A DNA stretch of 57,952 nt, taken from positions 1-57,952 of the forward strand of contig CAIYZC010000484.1 of assembly GCA_903930565.1 (NCBI GenBank). Reading direction: 5' to 3'. Below the pieces are notes generated by a model, which made no database searches, had not been told where the DNA came from, and saw only the letters and a list, made by a program, of their open reading frames with translations. Every line of letters begins with the position of its first letter. Within the stretch, counting starts at the first letter, position 1. This DNA is from an uncultured Pedosphaera sp. (GTDB lineage Bacteria > Verrucomicrobiota > Verrucomicrobiia > Limisphaerales > Pedosphaeraceae). The position numbers were made by a program, and so were the translations under genes. Of the stretch, positions 27,701 to 42,700 are shown piece after piece.

Positions 27701-30700
27701 GGAGCCGGCCTGCTGGACGGCTTTTATCTCACCGCCAACGGCACGGTGTCCACCCAACCGGCGCTGACGATTTCGCATTCCGCGCCCATCATCCGGAATT
27801 GCACTTTCGGAACCAATGCCCTGGCGGTCCTGGTCAATCAGGCCGGCGATGTCGTGTTGGATACCTGCCTCTTTACCGCCAACCATGGGTCTTCGCTTGT
27901 CATCCAATCCGCCACGAATTTCCAGGCCCTGAATTGCCGTTTCCGCGACGGGCGCGGGCGGTGCGAAGTGACGCTGACCAATTCCATGGCGCAATTCAAC
28001 GGCTGCCTCTTCAACAGCAATCAAGTCGCCGGCAGCCAGACCATTCTTGCCAGTCAATCGACACTCGGCCTGGCGGACTGCGTCATTTCCGGCAACATCG
28101 GTTCCGGCGTCCTCACCGCGTACGGCAGCACGGTCAATCTCAACGACTCCGAGATCACCCGGAACACGGCCACGAATGATTCGTCCGCGATATACGGCGA
28201 TTTCACGGCCTGGAACCTGGTGAACGACACCATCGCCTACAATCAGGCCGACGGCTTGACGGCCGGTCTGTGCGCGGTTTCCAGCAATGGCTCCGTCAGG
28301 CTCGTCAACACCATCCTTTGGCAGAACACGACCACCCGGAACAATCGCACGGCGGAACAGGCGCAGTTGTACCTCGGGCCCGACAATCCGGTGATTGCCA
28401 ACTGCCTTGTCCAAGGACTCAATTACTATTCGGATGCGGGTCCGGGGCTGTTGGCCTACGACCCGGTGTTCGTCAACCCCGCAGCCGGCAATTTTCAACT
28501 AACTTCCGTATCCCCCGCGGTTGGCGTTGGTGGCACCGCGGAGATTTCCGCGGCTACGGTGGATCCCTTGGGAAACCCGCGGTTGCATGGCGGAGTGGCG
28601 GACCTCGGCGCTTATGCCTTCACGGGCCTGGCCACCTTGCCTTCCTACTTGGACTATTCCCTGATGGATCAATCGGTCTGCCGCTTCGGCGACACCAGCT
28701 TCCACGTGTTCGACTTGTCCGGCCAGGCCCTGGCCATTACCTGGCAGGTCAATGCCGGCACCGGCTTCACCAACGTGGTCAATGATGCCTTCGATACGGT
28801 CACCCCTGCCCCCAATGGTTCCTCCCTGCGGTTGTATCCCGTCCCGTCCAACTTCAATGCCAACCTTTACCGGTTCATCGCGGCCGGCTCGGTTAACTTC
28901 ACTTCGCCGGTGGTGACGCTGACCGTCAATCCCCAGACCATTGTGTACGTGGATTCCCAGGCGCACGGCGCCAACAACGGATCGAGCTGGAGCGACGCTT
29001 TCAACAGCCTGTCGGCCGCCATTAATGCGTCCTCCTTCTGCAACACGATTTGGGTCGCCGCCGGGACCTACGATGTGACGGACGCGGTGTTGCCACCCGG
29101 AGTGGAAATCGACGGCGGATTCACCAATGGCGCCCCGCTGAGCGCCCGCAATCCCGGGACGCACCCGACCGTGCTCACGGTTTCCGCGAACCTGCCTATG
29201 ACCCAATTCGCGGCCGAGGCGGTTGGCCAGCATACCATCCTGGACGGGTTAATTTTCAGCAATTCGATCACCGCGCTCAGGATTAACCGGGATGGGGGCA
29301 GCCCAATCATTCAAAACTGCATTTTTGCAAAGTGCGGCCTCATTGCCTTCCAGTTTTCCTCGCCGATCCTCAGCAATGTCACCTTTTCCGGCAGCAGCGG
29401 TTACTACCCCATCCAAATTACGGGCGGCCGGGTCAGCCTGAGCCAGTGCGTCATCAGCAATTGCCTGAGTGGAATTTATGCGAGCCAGGGGGGCTTCGTG
29501 TCGGCCGTCAATTGTCAGTTTATTAACAACACCAACGCTTCCGATTCGGGCGTGGCTCATTTGTTGGCTGGGGCCAGCTTCCTGAATTGCGCTTTTGTTG
29601 GCAATTCCGGTCTCAACGCGGGGGCGGTGCTCGTGGAGGGAACACCCGTCACCTTTCGGGATTGTCTCGTGGCCCGGAACGTTGGCGGTCATGGCGCTAT
29701 TTGGAATTTGCAACCCTCCACCTTTGTCAATTGCACCATTGTCACCAACACCTCAACTTATGGCGGGGGCATTGAAAATTCCTCCGTCGCTCCGGTTACG
29801 CTCCTGAATTCCATCGTCTGGGGAAATACCGCGACGAGTTCCACCAATCGACTGGTCTCCCAGATTTTGTCCGACTATTCCCAGCCGGGCTATACCCTGG
29901 CCAATGACATCCTCCAGTTCAACACGAACGGACTCATCACCATCGATCCCGCGCTGAATGCCAACTATACGCTGCCGGCAACCTCGGCCGCGATCAATGC
30001 CGGCAATAACGCCTTCACGCTGGCGGGGGAAACCGATCTGGCCGGCAACCCGCGCATCGAGGGTGGCACCGTGGACATCGGCGCTTACGAAATGTCCGCC
30101 TACCTGGGCACCAACGGCGTGACCTACGGTCCGCCGCCACAGTCCGTCACCGTCTGCCAGGGCAGCCCGGCGCTATTTCAAGCCAGCGGCCTGGCCACGT
30201 ACACCTACCAGTGGCAATACAGTTTCGGCCCCGGATGGACGAACTTCACCGCCGGTCCCTGGCTGGGCGCCAGCGTGACTCTCCTGACGAATGGTGGCGT
30301 CTCGACGTTGCAACTGACCGCGGTGGGCACCAATCTCAACAACCTGTCCGTTCGAGCCCTTTTCGGCGGCACCTCCTACATCACGCCTGCTGCCACGCTC
30401 ACGGTCATTCCGACCCCGATTATCTACGTCGATGCCTCGGGGCCCACCAACGGCAATGGCAGCAGTTGGGCGCAGGCCTATCAGAGCCTGTCAGCGGTCC
30501 TGGACGCGATCTGGCTATCCACCGAATGCGCGCCGATCATTGAAATGGCTCAAGGGACCTATACCACGGCGGGGACCTTCAGCCTGCCGCCCGGGGTGGC
30601 CATCTATGGCGGATTCCCGAGCGGCGGTGGCCCGTTACCTTCCCGCGATTCGCAGGCCCATCCAACCATTTTGAATACCACCGCCAGTCCCGGGACGGTG

Positions 30701-33700
30701 GTGACCATCAATTCCGGTGGGGCTGAAAATGTTCTAGATGGTTTGATCATCCAAGGCGGGTTTACCGGAATCCATATCACGAACGCCGGGCCTGCGTTGC
30801 AAAATCTGATCGTCCGGGGTGCTGGCCAAGGAGGCGGGATCCAGGTGGAATTCCCAACCCCTGGCATGGTGATCAGCAATTGCGTTCTGATGAATAATGT
30901 CCAGGGACTGCAGGGTCATGATGGTGCGCTGACGGTCGTAAATAGCGGATTTTATACCAATGGCAGCGCTGACCTAAACTATGGGGGCGCCGTTAACATA
31001 GCCAACACGATCACCAACGGTTCCTGGAATTTTTCGGGTTGCACCTTTGCCGACAACACCGCTTTCCAGGGTGGTTCCGCCGCAGCGGTGAGCTATCCGA
31101 CCACCTTTCGCGATTGCCTGTTCACGAAGAACGTCACCACGCACGATGGCGGGGTGATTCTGGCCAATTCGGCAAATCCCACCGCCTTCATCAATTGCAC
31201 CATCGCCAGCAACACTGTGACCTTTGGCAACGGTGCCGCCATTGAGGCCTTTACCTTTGGCAATTACTTGGCCCTCCAAAACAGCATCGTGTGGGGGAAT
31301 CCCGGCCCGCAAATCTCCTATTCGGGGGGAAGTCCGTCCGGCGCCAAAAACCTGGTGCAAAATGGTGCGGGCGGCCCCTTTGCCAATTATGACCCGCTCT
31401 TGAATGCCGACGGCACGCTGTCGACGGCATCGCCGGCCATCAACGCTGGACTAAATTCCGCGGTCCTGCCAGGGGAAGTTGATCTGGCCGGCAATCCCCG
31501 ACTCCAGCAGTCGGTGGTGGATATCGGGGCTTATGAATCGCCCTATAATGGATCCACCGCGCCCGTGCATGGCGCGCCGCCCGCTTCGCTCAGCGCATGC
31601 CCCGGTTCCGTCGCTTCCTTTCAAGCCACCGGCCTGCCCTTCTACAGTTTCCAATGGCAGTATGGCTTCGGCGCGGGCTGGACCAATGTGACCAACGGCG
31701 TAGCCATTGGCGACGTCCCGGCCACCGTGACCACGCTCAACGGGGTTTCGACCCTGACGCTGGCGGGGGTCACAACGAACCTCAACGGTTTGCAGGTGCA
31801 GGTCATTTACGACGCGCAATCCTACACCACCGCGGTAGCCGTCTTGACGGTACCGGCCGCGCCCACCCTTTACGTGGACCAATCGGCCGCGCCGGGTGGT
31901 GATGGCAGTTCGTGGGACACGGCCTACCAGGACCTTGGCCTCGCCTTGGGCCAAGACGCGCAAATTTCCTGCCGGGCAAATATTCTGGTGGCGCAGGGGA
32001 ACTATTACTCCCTTTCCAATTTCGTGGTGGCGCCGCACCTCGCGATTTATGGCGGCTTCCCCGCGGGTGGCGGGCCCCGGAACTGGGCGGCCTATCCCAC
32101 GATTCTCACGGGGACGAGCAATGTGATACTCGTCACCTCGGGCGCGACCAATGACTGCCTCATCGACGGCTTTACGATCGACGGCGGCGGCCAATACGGG
32201 GTGATTGTCTCCAACGCGGCGCCCACCCTGCGGAACCTCGTTCTTTCCGGCGCCGGTCAGACCGCTCTCCTGGCGCAAGACGTTGCCGCTGGCCTGATCA
32301 TCACCAATTGCGTCTTTTCGGGCAATCTGGCATCAGGCAACGGCGCGGCCATCAACGCCACGAATTCCCTGATTTCGCTCCTGGCCTGCAGCTTCTCGAA
32401 TAATGCGGCGGCCAATGGCGGGGCCATTTACCTGACGAACGGAGTACTGACCGCCCGGAATTGCCTGTTCACCGCCAATCTGTCCACGCTGCAAGGCGGG
32501 GCGATTTTCAATGCCGGCGGCAACGTCACCCTGGTGAATTGCACCGTCGCGAACAATACCGGCGGGACTTATGCCGGCGGCCTGGGCCAATCCGGTGGTT
32601 CAGCCACCATCCTGAACTCGATTTTCTGGGACAACAATGTCACCAGCCTGTCGCTCAGCAATACCTTGCCCGCCAACCTCTACGCGGCCCAGGGGAATTT
32701 GAATGTGACCAACGACATCGTCGAATTCCAATCCTCGCCCGCGGACGGCAGCGTGTTGAATTTCAACCCGTTTTTCGCTGCTGGTTATGCCCTGTCCGCC
32801 AACTCCCCCGCCATCAACGCCGGAGCCAATGCCTTCCTCCTCGGCAACGAGACGGACCGCGCCGGCAACCCGCGCGTGCAAAATTCCGTGGTGGATCTGG
32901 GCGCGTATGAATCCGCCTCCGGCGGGAGCAACACCCTTTACGCCGGCCCTCCGCCCGTGCCCGCGGTGGTTTGTCCCGGCGGGAGCACCGCCATCTTCCA
33001 AGCCAGCGGCTTGGCTTCCTACAGCATCATCTGGCAATACAACCGGGGCGGTGGTTGGACAGATTTCACCGCCGGCCCGTGGCTCTTTGGCGCCGCCGTG
33101 GACCTGCGTTCTTCGGGCGGGGTTTCCACCCTGGGATTGTCCGGCTTCAGCACCAATCTGCTACCGCTGCAAATCCAGGCGGTTTACGCCGGCCTGGCTT
33201 ACACCACGGCAGTCACCACGGTCACGGTTCCCGCCCCGGTGCTGTATGTCAACGCGACCGCGACTCCCGGCGGTGATGGCCGTTCCTGGGACGGCGCCTA
33301 CCGGGATCTGGCGCCCGCGCTGCTGGACGCCGCACAAAGCCCCTGCCAAAGCGTCGATATCTTGGTGGCGGAAGGAACCTATGACGCCGGTGGCGGCTAT
33401 ATTGTTCCTCCGGGCGTCCGCGTGGCGGGCGGCTTTACCGCCGGCGGTGGCTTGGTGAATCGCGATCCCTCCAATCATCCCACCATCATCACGGCCGCCG
33501 GAGGTCATTCCAATGCGCTCCTGACCGTGCGCGCGCTGGTGCCGTCCGGGCCGCTCACAGTGCTGGATGGGTTGCAAATCGCGAACGCCACACAGGGGGT
33601 CGCTCTGTATCAAAGCTCCGTCGCCATTCAGAACTGCGGGTTTCAGAATCTCAGCGGCACCGCCCTTTCCGCCTCGAACGCGAGTCCCGCGGTGTCGAAT

Positions 33701-36700
33701 TGTGTGTTCTCCAGCATCGGCGGAAGGGCGTTGGATCTCGAGAACTCAACCCCGGTGGTCCTCCAATGCAGGTTCACCAACTCACCCGCGCTGCCGTCCG
33801 CGATCGGCATTGCGTTGAGCAACTGCCAACTGGCGATGACCAACTGCTTCGTGGCTGGCTACCAGGGCGGCGGGTTGTTGGTGGGGGGCGGCGGGGCGGC
33901 CATCATGGGATGCGGGTTTTTCGGCAACGCTTCCGGGGCGATCTACAACCTTGGGGGCACGGTGCTGTTGGCGGCGTGCCGTTTGTCGGCGAACACCGGC
34001 GCGGCGGGGGCGGCCGTTTACAATCGCAGCGGCACACTCACACTGCGCGATTGCTTGCTCGACCACAACACCGCCCAACAGGGCGGTGCGATCTACAATA
34101 ATTCCGGCGCCGGTTTGCTGATTTTCAATTCCACCCTGGCCGACAACACGGCGGGGGTCGCGGGCGGGGCCGTTTACGACGCCGGCGGGGTTTGCCAAAT
34201 CAATAACTCCATTTTCTTCCAGAACATCGTGACGGACGGCTACTACGGGGTGGGGACGCCGGAAATCTATATTTCCACCGGCTCGATGGTAAACCTAGCC
34301 CAGGACATTGTGCAGGTCGATAAGTACCCGTTGACCGGCCCGGGCCTGCAGGTCGTCGATCCGTTGTTTAACAATTCCGCGGGCGGTGATTACACCTTGT
34401 CCGCGCGGTCGCCTGCGATTGGCGCGGGATCCGCCGCGGATCCCGACATGGTCGCCCCGGGCGAGACCGACCTCGCCGGTGGCGCCCGCTTGCAAAATGG
34501 CCGGCTGGATCTCGGCGCTTATGAATCCGGGTTGGCGCCGAACCCCGTTTCGCTGTTCGTCTCGCCGCAATCCCTGACGGTTTGCGGGGCGCAAACGGCG
34601 GTATTTGAAATCGCGTCCGCCGCGCCGGATACCTTCCAGTGGCAATACAATGCGGGCGGTGGTTGGGTCAACCTCGCCGCCGGAGCGGTGACGAATGGGG
34701 CCGTGGCCGCCATCAGCCAATTCGGTACCTCCTCCTCCCTGTCCCTTGACGGGGTGTCCACCCAACTCAACGGCTGGCAGTGGCGCGTGACTTTGGTGGG
34801 GCAAGCTTTCACGACCGCGGCGGCAACCTTGACCGTGACGCCACCGCAGGTGATTTACGTGGATGCGGCGGCGCCGGCGGGCGGCGATGGGAACAGTTGG
34901 AGCCACGCGCTCAACCGCTTGGAGGACGGATTGAACCTCGTGACCGGGTGTCGTTCGGAGGTTTGGGTGGCGCAGGGCACCTATTCACCGACAGCCGGCA
35001 ACTTTGGCATTCCGGCCTGGACTGCGGTTTACGGTGGCTTCCCCGCCGGAGGTGGCGATTGGAACACTCGCGATGTCAATGCCCATCCCACGATTCTAAC
35101 CTCCCGGAATAGCTCCCCTAACCTCAGCGTGGTGGCTATCAGTTACGGCACCGGCATGGTGCTGGATGGCTGCACCATCCTGGGCGGCCCGGGCTTGACG
35201 GGTATCGCTGTGAGGGCCGCCAATCCGACCTTGAACAATTTGACGATCTCGAATTGCGGGAACTCGGGATTGAGTTTGTACAACGCGCCCGCCACGGTGT
35301 CCAACTGCCGACTTCTTGGGAATACCTCCCCGGGCGGCGGCGGCGGCGCCTTGGTGATTAATGGTTCGGACGCCTTATTCCGCAACTGTTTATTTCAAAG
35401 TAATTCCTCCGCGGCGGATGGCGGTGGTCTCTATATCTTTGCGAGCAAGCCGCAACTGCAGAACGTTTTGATCACGGGGAACAGTTCCACGACGAACGTG
35501 GCGTCGTATTCGTTCGCCAGCGGGGGCATCTATGTCGCCGACTGCTCACCGGTCCTGCTCAATTGCACGGTCGCGGGAAACACCGGGGGCATCGCCATTT
35601 CCGACGACCTCAACCCGCCGACGAGCTGCTGCTTCATCACGAATTCGATTCTTTGGGGCAACCGCTTCGGCGGGACCGCTTTGGAATCGCAACAAGCCGC
35701 GGGCGCAAACGGGGGCCGGTATGTCTTCGCCAATTCGACGATTGAGGGTCTCGCGACCTTCTCTGGCCCCGGCGTCGTCGGTAATGATCCCATCTTCCTC
35801 GGCGCCTTGCCCGCCGCCCTGGCGCCGGTTGTCGGCGGGGATTACCGGCTCGGCGGTTGCTCCCCGGTGTTGGGTGCCGGGGACGCTTCCGTGGTGGCGA
35901 CGCTGTCCGTGGATCTCGCCGGGCAACCCCGTGTGCTGGGGGGCACGATCGGCCTGGGCGCTTACGAATCGGGCCTGGTTTCCGCGACGCCGCTGGTGAT
36001 CACCACCCAACCGGTGCCGCTGCGCTATCGGAATGGGGCGGCCGGCAATTCCTTTTCGGTGGTCGCGACCGGGGACTCGCTGGCGTATGAGTGGCAGGCG
36101 GGCACCAATTCGTTGCTCGGGGTCGCGGGCTTCAGCGGCGCGGATACGCCGACGCTTGCCGTGACCCAGGCCGTGGCGGATTATGATGGCGCTTTGATCC
36201 GCTGCCGGATCACCGCCGGCGGCGGTTGTGTGGGATATTCCACCGCCGTCCCGCTGTCCGTGGTTCCTTCGCGGTATTACGTCAATGGCGCGACCGGGAG
36301 TGATCAGAATTCCGGGCGGAGCTGGTCGCAGGCCTTTCAAACCATCGGCCGGGCCCTGGCGGCACCCCTGGACACCAACAGTGCGGCGGTATGGGTCGCG
36401 GCGGGTGTTTACGCGGCGGCCACCGACGCCGTTCATGATTGGTCCTCGGGGTATTTGGTGCCCGCCAATGTGGTGATTTATGGCGGGTTTGCCGGGAACG
36501 AAACGAGCCTGGCCCAGCGTGATGGGGCGGCGCATCCCACGTGGGTGCAACCCTTGACCGCGCCCGTCAGTCCCCCCGCCCAGCCTGAATTCTCGGGGAC
36601 GGCGGCCGTCTTCGTGTTTGACCCGACCTCCGCCGCCGGGGGGCTGGACGGGCTGACGATCGCCAATGCTGGCGCCGGGGTCGCCGCCGAGTTCGGCGCC

Positions 36701-39700
36701 TCGGGCATCACGCTGGTGAATTGCACGTTCACCAATTGTCATTACGGCGTGTGGAATGCGGATGGCTCCGCCGTTTCGCTCACGAACTGCGCCTTCCACG
36801 GTGATTTCATCGGCTTGGACTTGATCGCCGGCAGCGCCAATGCCGAAGGTTGTGAGTTTGCCGCCAACACCGGAATTCAGGTGAATCAAGGGGCCGCCGC
36901 GCAGGTCTGGCGCGGGCGGTTTCACGACGGGGGGGCGGGCGTTGTCTGCGGGGGCGGCACGCTTTCCGTTCAAGCCAGTGGCTTCGCGCAGAACAACTTG
37001 GGCGCCGCGCTCCTGGGGGGCAGTCTGACTATTCAAGACTGCGCCTTCACCGGCAATCTTCAGGGAGTCTCCTGGAGCTTCCGGTCCGGCGGGGCGTTGC
37101 TGCTGCAACGCGACGCTTTCCGGGGCAACGGGGCGACCAATTTGACGTTCGGCGGCGCGGTGGCGTTGGGCTCCCTGTTCCCGGCCACGATTGAAGACTG
37201 CCTCTTCAGCGGCAATCTGGCGCAATCGGGGGGAGCCATTCATGACTACTACGGGGGCACCACCCTGCGGAATTGCACCTTGACGGGCAATGGCGCTTAC
37301 GCGATCTACTGCGAGCAGGGGGCGGAGAAACTTTTCAATTGTATCCTCTGGAACAATCTCCCCTCCGGCTTCGACGGGCTCATCGACCCGGGATTCCTGC
37401 AGGCCATCGACCCGGCGGCCGCGCCCACCACCAATGGCGACTTTCATCTCGGCCCCTGCTCGCCGTTGGTCGCCGCCGGCGACGCCACCGCGGCCGTTGG
37501 CTCCGCCACCGATCTGGAGGGCCGGCCGCGCCTGTTCAATGGGACGCTCACGCCGGGCGCTTACGCGCCTCAGTTCGCTCCATTCACGTTCGTAATGCAA
37601 CCCACCAATGCCGCGGGCAGCTTGGGCCAATCCGTCGCCTTCGCCGCGGCGGTGGCCACCCCCGCCGGTGCGACTTATCAGTGGCAGGTCAGTGTTGGTG
37701 GCGGCGCGTTCTCGAATCTCGTGGCCGCCGCGCCGTATTCCGGGGTGACCTCGGCCACGCTCCAAGTGGCGGGGGCGCCGGCGCTCAGTGGCAACGCGTA
37801 CCGCCTGGCCGCCACCACGCCGGCCGGTTGCTCCATTTATTCGCAGGCCGCCGTGTATTCATTCTATCTCGCCACCGCGGGCCTCGGCAATGGGCCCGGC
37901 GGGGTCCTTTCCGCTTCGTCCAATTGGCTCACCCTGTCCCTGCCCGGCGGGGTCGATCCCGCTTCCGCGGGGGATCAAAGCGTCACCCTCTACGGCCTGC
38001 AGTCCGGCCGGTCCACGGTCGCCTTTTCCGTCAGCGACGGAGTCCTCTACGCGCAACCGGAGCGTCCGTTCCACGCGGGTGAACCCATTTTCGTCACGGT
38101 CAATTCGCGCCTGAAATCCGCGGGGGGCGCCTCCGCCCAGCCGTTTGGCTGGCAGTTGGTCAATGATGTGAACCACTGGACGGGCACGTTGACCCCGCCC
38201 CAAACTTTGAATCTTGCGGGCCTGAGCGGCGCGAACACGCTGGCGATCGGGGATCTCAACGGCGATGGTTCGCTGGACCTGTTGGTTTCGACCGCCGCCG
38301 GAGGACTGATCTTGACAAATGATGGCGCCGGAAATTTTGCGAATGCCGGCGGTCTCCTGGGCGCTTCGGCGGCGGGCAAGATCGTTTTGGCGGATACCCG
38401 CGGATGGGGTCGACTGGATGCCCTGGTCCTCCGCAATGGCAGTCTCGAGGTCTGGACCAACACGGGCACCGGGATTTTTAGCCTCGCGACCAATTACCCG
38501 CCAACCGCGGTGACCGATCTCGCCCTGGGGGATTTGAACAACGATGGTTTTCTGGATCTGTTCCTCGTTTTCCCGGACGGCGATCAGGTTTGGCTCAATG
38601 ATGGCGCCGGCCATTTTGTGGATTCCGGGATTCATCCGGCGGATGCCAACGGGACCAGCGTCGCCTTGGGCGATTTTGATGGGAACGGCTATTTGGACGC
38701 GGTGGTCACCCATGCGGCCACCGGGAGGGGCGGGCTTTGGTCCAATCAAGGGGGGACGGCGTTCACCCCGGGTCCGGAAAACCCGTTCTTTGCCGGCTAC
38801 AACCGGGTTTTGGTCGCGGACATCAATAACGATGGCAGACCGGATTTGATCATGGGATCCGACCATTCCGGCAACCAAGGCTATGTGGATACTTACACCG
38901 GCCTCGGCGCCGGCGCCTTTCGTTTTATCGGAGCGGCCGAGAACGCGGCGGATGGCTCGAGCCATGACACGATGGCGGTTGGCGATTTGAATGGCGATCA
39001 CCGGGCCGATGTCATCTATCAAACCCGGAGCCAGCAGTTGACGCCAAACATTAATGCGGCGGGCGGCTTTCAGGGGTTGCCCGGCCAGAGCAGCCTCGGC
39101 TCCGCCAACTTCATTTCGTTGGGTGATTTGGATGGCGATGGCGCGCTGGATCTGGCGATCATTACTCCGGCGGGCCAGGTGGCGATCGCCTTCCAATCCC
39201 CGCAACTGACCGGCCCCCAGGATACGCGCCTGACGAACTTCGGGTCGGCCTTCAGCGCCGAATTCGCCTCCGTGGCCACCGGCGCTTTGACGGCAGTGAC
39301 CATTTCGTCCCTGCCCGGGCACGGAACCCTGTATCTATCCGGCACTCCCGTCGTCGTGAATCAAGTCGTGCCCGCCGACCAGTTGTCCGCGCTCTCCTAC
39401 CAAGGCGCGGCAGGCTACCGGGGACGCGATTTGTTTACCTGGCTGGGGGCCACTGCCGACGGGTTGGTGAACCCGCCGCTCAATTTCCAAATCTCCGTGC
39501 TGCCGGTGATCCATCCGGTGGCGGCGGTGAATGATTACCTGCTCGTGGGGCAGGGCGACCCGGCTTCCTTCCTCACCAACGGGGCGGCTTCGGTGCTGGC
39601 CAATGATCTTAATCCGGACGGCGGCCCGCTGGTCGCAACGCTGGCGGCGGCGCCGTTGCACGGTTTGCTGCAACTCCATGCCGATGGCACCTTCGTCTAT

Positions 39701-42700
39701 CAGCATGACGGCGGCGCCACACGCACGGACGCGTTCAGTTACGTGGCCGACAATCTCGCGACGCACAGTTCCGCCACGGGAACGGTGTTGATCACCATCA
39801 CCAACTTGGATCACACGCCCATGGCGATCACCTTGGACGCCGCCTCGGTTTATGAGGCGCAATCCGCCGGCACCGTGGTCGGACGGTTGTCCGCCATTGA
39901 TCCCGATCCGGCGCATACCCAATTCGTTTTCAGTCTGGTCACCGGCCCGGGCGCGCCGGACAACGCCGCCTTTGCGATTCAGGGGAACGTTCTCGTGACG
40001 GCGGGGCCGTTGGACGCCTCCGCGGGCCTGACCCGCGTCGTGCGGGTGCGTGCCACGGACGCTCCGTCGGCCTATGACGCAGGGGGCGCTTACAGCGAAA
40101 CCAATCTGACAATTGCCGTCCTGCCGGTGCCCGTCGCCCTGGCGCAGAGTGTCAACGTGCTCGAAAACCTCTCCGCGGCCGTCACGCTCGCGGGCACGTC
40201 CGCGGTGAGTTATTCGGTGGTCCAGGGCCCCGCGCATGGCGGGCTGACGGGAACAGCGCCGCATCTGGTGTATCGGCCCAACCCGAATTACTCGGGGCCG
40301 GACGCCTTCACGTTCCAGGTGAGCGACGGCGTGCTGACCTCGGCCGTGGCCACCGTCTCCCTCGCCGTGGCGTTCGTGAACCAGCCGCCCACCGCGCCCG
40401 ATCAGCACCTGACCGGATTGGAAAACGCGCCTTTGGATTTCGTGCTGGCGGCGGCGCCGTTCGCCGCCGATCATTCGCTGACCTACCAAATCATCGACCC
40501 GCCCGCCTACGGCGACCTGGTCGGCAGCGGCCCGCACCTCACGTATCGGCCGCCCACCAACTTCCATGGCGGCGTCGCCTTTGATTATGTGGCCGTGGAC
40601 AACGGGCTGACCAGCCGCGTGGCCGTCGTCATCATTACCGTCCAGCATGTGGTGCAACCTCCGGTGGCCGCTTCGCGCAGTTACTCGACCATGGCCAACA
40701 CCGAGATCCAGATTCCGCTTATTGCCAATGATTGGGATTTCGCCCCACTTTCCTATCGGCTCGTGACGCCCCCGGCCCATGGCGTGGTGATCGCCGATTT
40801 TGCGGCGTTGCCCAGCCTCCGGACGTTTCTCACGACTTACCGCCCGGACCCCGGCTTCTTTGGCACCGACACGTTCACTTTCGTGGCCAACAACGGCACT
40901 TTTGATTCATCGCCCGCCTCCATTACGATCACGGTAAACCCGCCGCCGAACCCGGTGGGGCAGTCGCAGACCGTTTTCACCACGGCGGGCACCCCGGTTG
41001 ATTTCACCCTGGCCGGATACGATAGTGGTGGTCTGACGAACCTGCCTTTGGGTTACTTCCTTGTGGGATTCCCGATTCACGGCACGCTCACGGAAAGAAC
41101 ATCCGCGGACTTCACCTACACCCCAGCGGCGGGATTCCTGGGGAATGACTCGTTGCAATTCGAAGTATGGGAGTCCGGCGTTTTCTCGGCCCCGGCCCGG
41201 GTGCAATTCGTGGTCTCCCCCCAGGGGCCGACCGCCTCCGCGGCGGTTTACACCAACTACGGCAATCCCATTACGATTACGTTGCAGGCCACAAATCCCA
41301 ACGGCCTGCCGCTCACCTATGCGATCGTCAACGGCCCGACCAACGGCGTCATCACCGCGACGAACCTTCCTCTCGTCACCTACACACCATTACCGAACAC
41401 ACCGGGCGATGATCATTTCACGTTTTCGGCGGCCGACGGTCTGGGGGTAACCGGCACGGCGGACATTACCATTATTCCGGGTTCCGATTCCTATCATGCT
41501 CCGCTGTTGACCACGGTCCAGGCGGCGGGCTTCATCGGGGTGCCGGTCACCATCGGGATTGATCAATTTGCCATGGACCCCGCCGGCGACCCGTTGGGCG
41601 TCGCGGGCGTCGTGCCGGCGGGGGCCGGCCAGGCCACTTTCACCCGTGGTTCCATTACGCTGACGCCGGCCGCCGCGGGACTCAGTCAGCAGTTTGACGT
41701 CACGGTGACCAATCGCTTTGCCGGCGCCTTGGTGGCCGTCTTCGTCATCGGCGTGGAGCGGCGCATTGTCGTCGGCGATTATGGCAGTCCGGCTGCCCTC
41801 CCGATCGTTGCGGGGCTGACCAATGTGTTTGCGGATGGCGTGGGCGGCTTGTTTGTTCCGGCCGCCGACATCTCGGCGGCGGTGGCCTTGGCCAACTCCG
41901 CCGGCGTGGCGCTCGATTGGCGGATCAACACCGCGCTCCCGCCCGCCTCCTCCCCCTTGGTGGTCGTCGGTGCCCAAACCAACACGCCGGACGGGGATCC
42001 GTCGGCCTTGTTGATCGCGGCCGATATCAGCCTCTCACCTTTGCCGTCGGCGGCGGCCCAAACGGGGCCTCCGCTGGTGCTGACCGCCGATCCTGCCGCC
42101 CCGCCGATGCGGTTGTTCCAGATCGCCCCGGGGGCGCGGCTGCACCTGGAGAATTGCATTGTTACGGGTGGCGCGGCGCGCACCGGCGGCGGGATCTACA
42201 ACGAAGGCTCGCTGGAGCTTGTGGACGTGGTGCTTACCAACAATTCGGCCCGAAGCCCGCAGGCGGGCGCCGGTTTGGGCGGTGCCATCTATAATCGCAA
42301 TGGATCCGTCACCCTGACCAACGCCACGCTGGCCGGTAATCTGGCGGACCTGGCGGGGGGCATTTACCAGTTGGGCGATGGCGCGGCCGCGACCCTGGTG
42401 GTCTCCAACGCGTTCCTGTCCGGTCATGGCGCGGCGCATGACTTCTATTCCACCAATGCGAATGGCGGAACCGCCACCATCACCGCCATGCTGCTCACCG
42501 CGGAGCATCCCACCGCCCCCTGGTTTGGCCCCTTGCCCGCCGCTTTCGCGGTCCGGGACAATGTGACCATCCCTTTCCCGGTGGACTATGACCCGAACCG
42601 CTTCCAATTCCGCGTTACCCCCGCCCACCCTTGGGGGGACGCCGCCACGGTGCAAATCAATGGCGTCGGCTCCACCCGGCGGCTCGCGCTGACGCTGGCG

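Noticed and set aside
21840-37575. Regularly spaced repeats that might suggest a CRISPR array or satellite DNA
   Set aside because: The period is 1.3-1.6 kb and similarity exists at protein level only, within one open frame. There are no short identical repeats with unique spacers.
35546-37765. 739-codon minus-strand frame and many similar long frames inside the giant gene
   Set aside because: These are shadows produced by the GC-rich, repeat-coding plus strand. None has a domain, signal or plausible start context.
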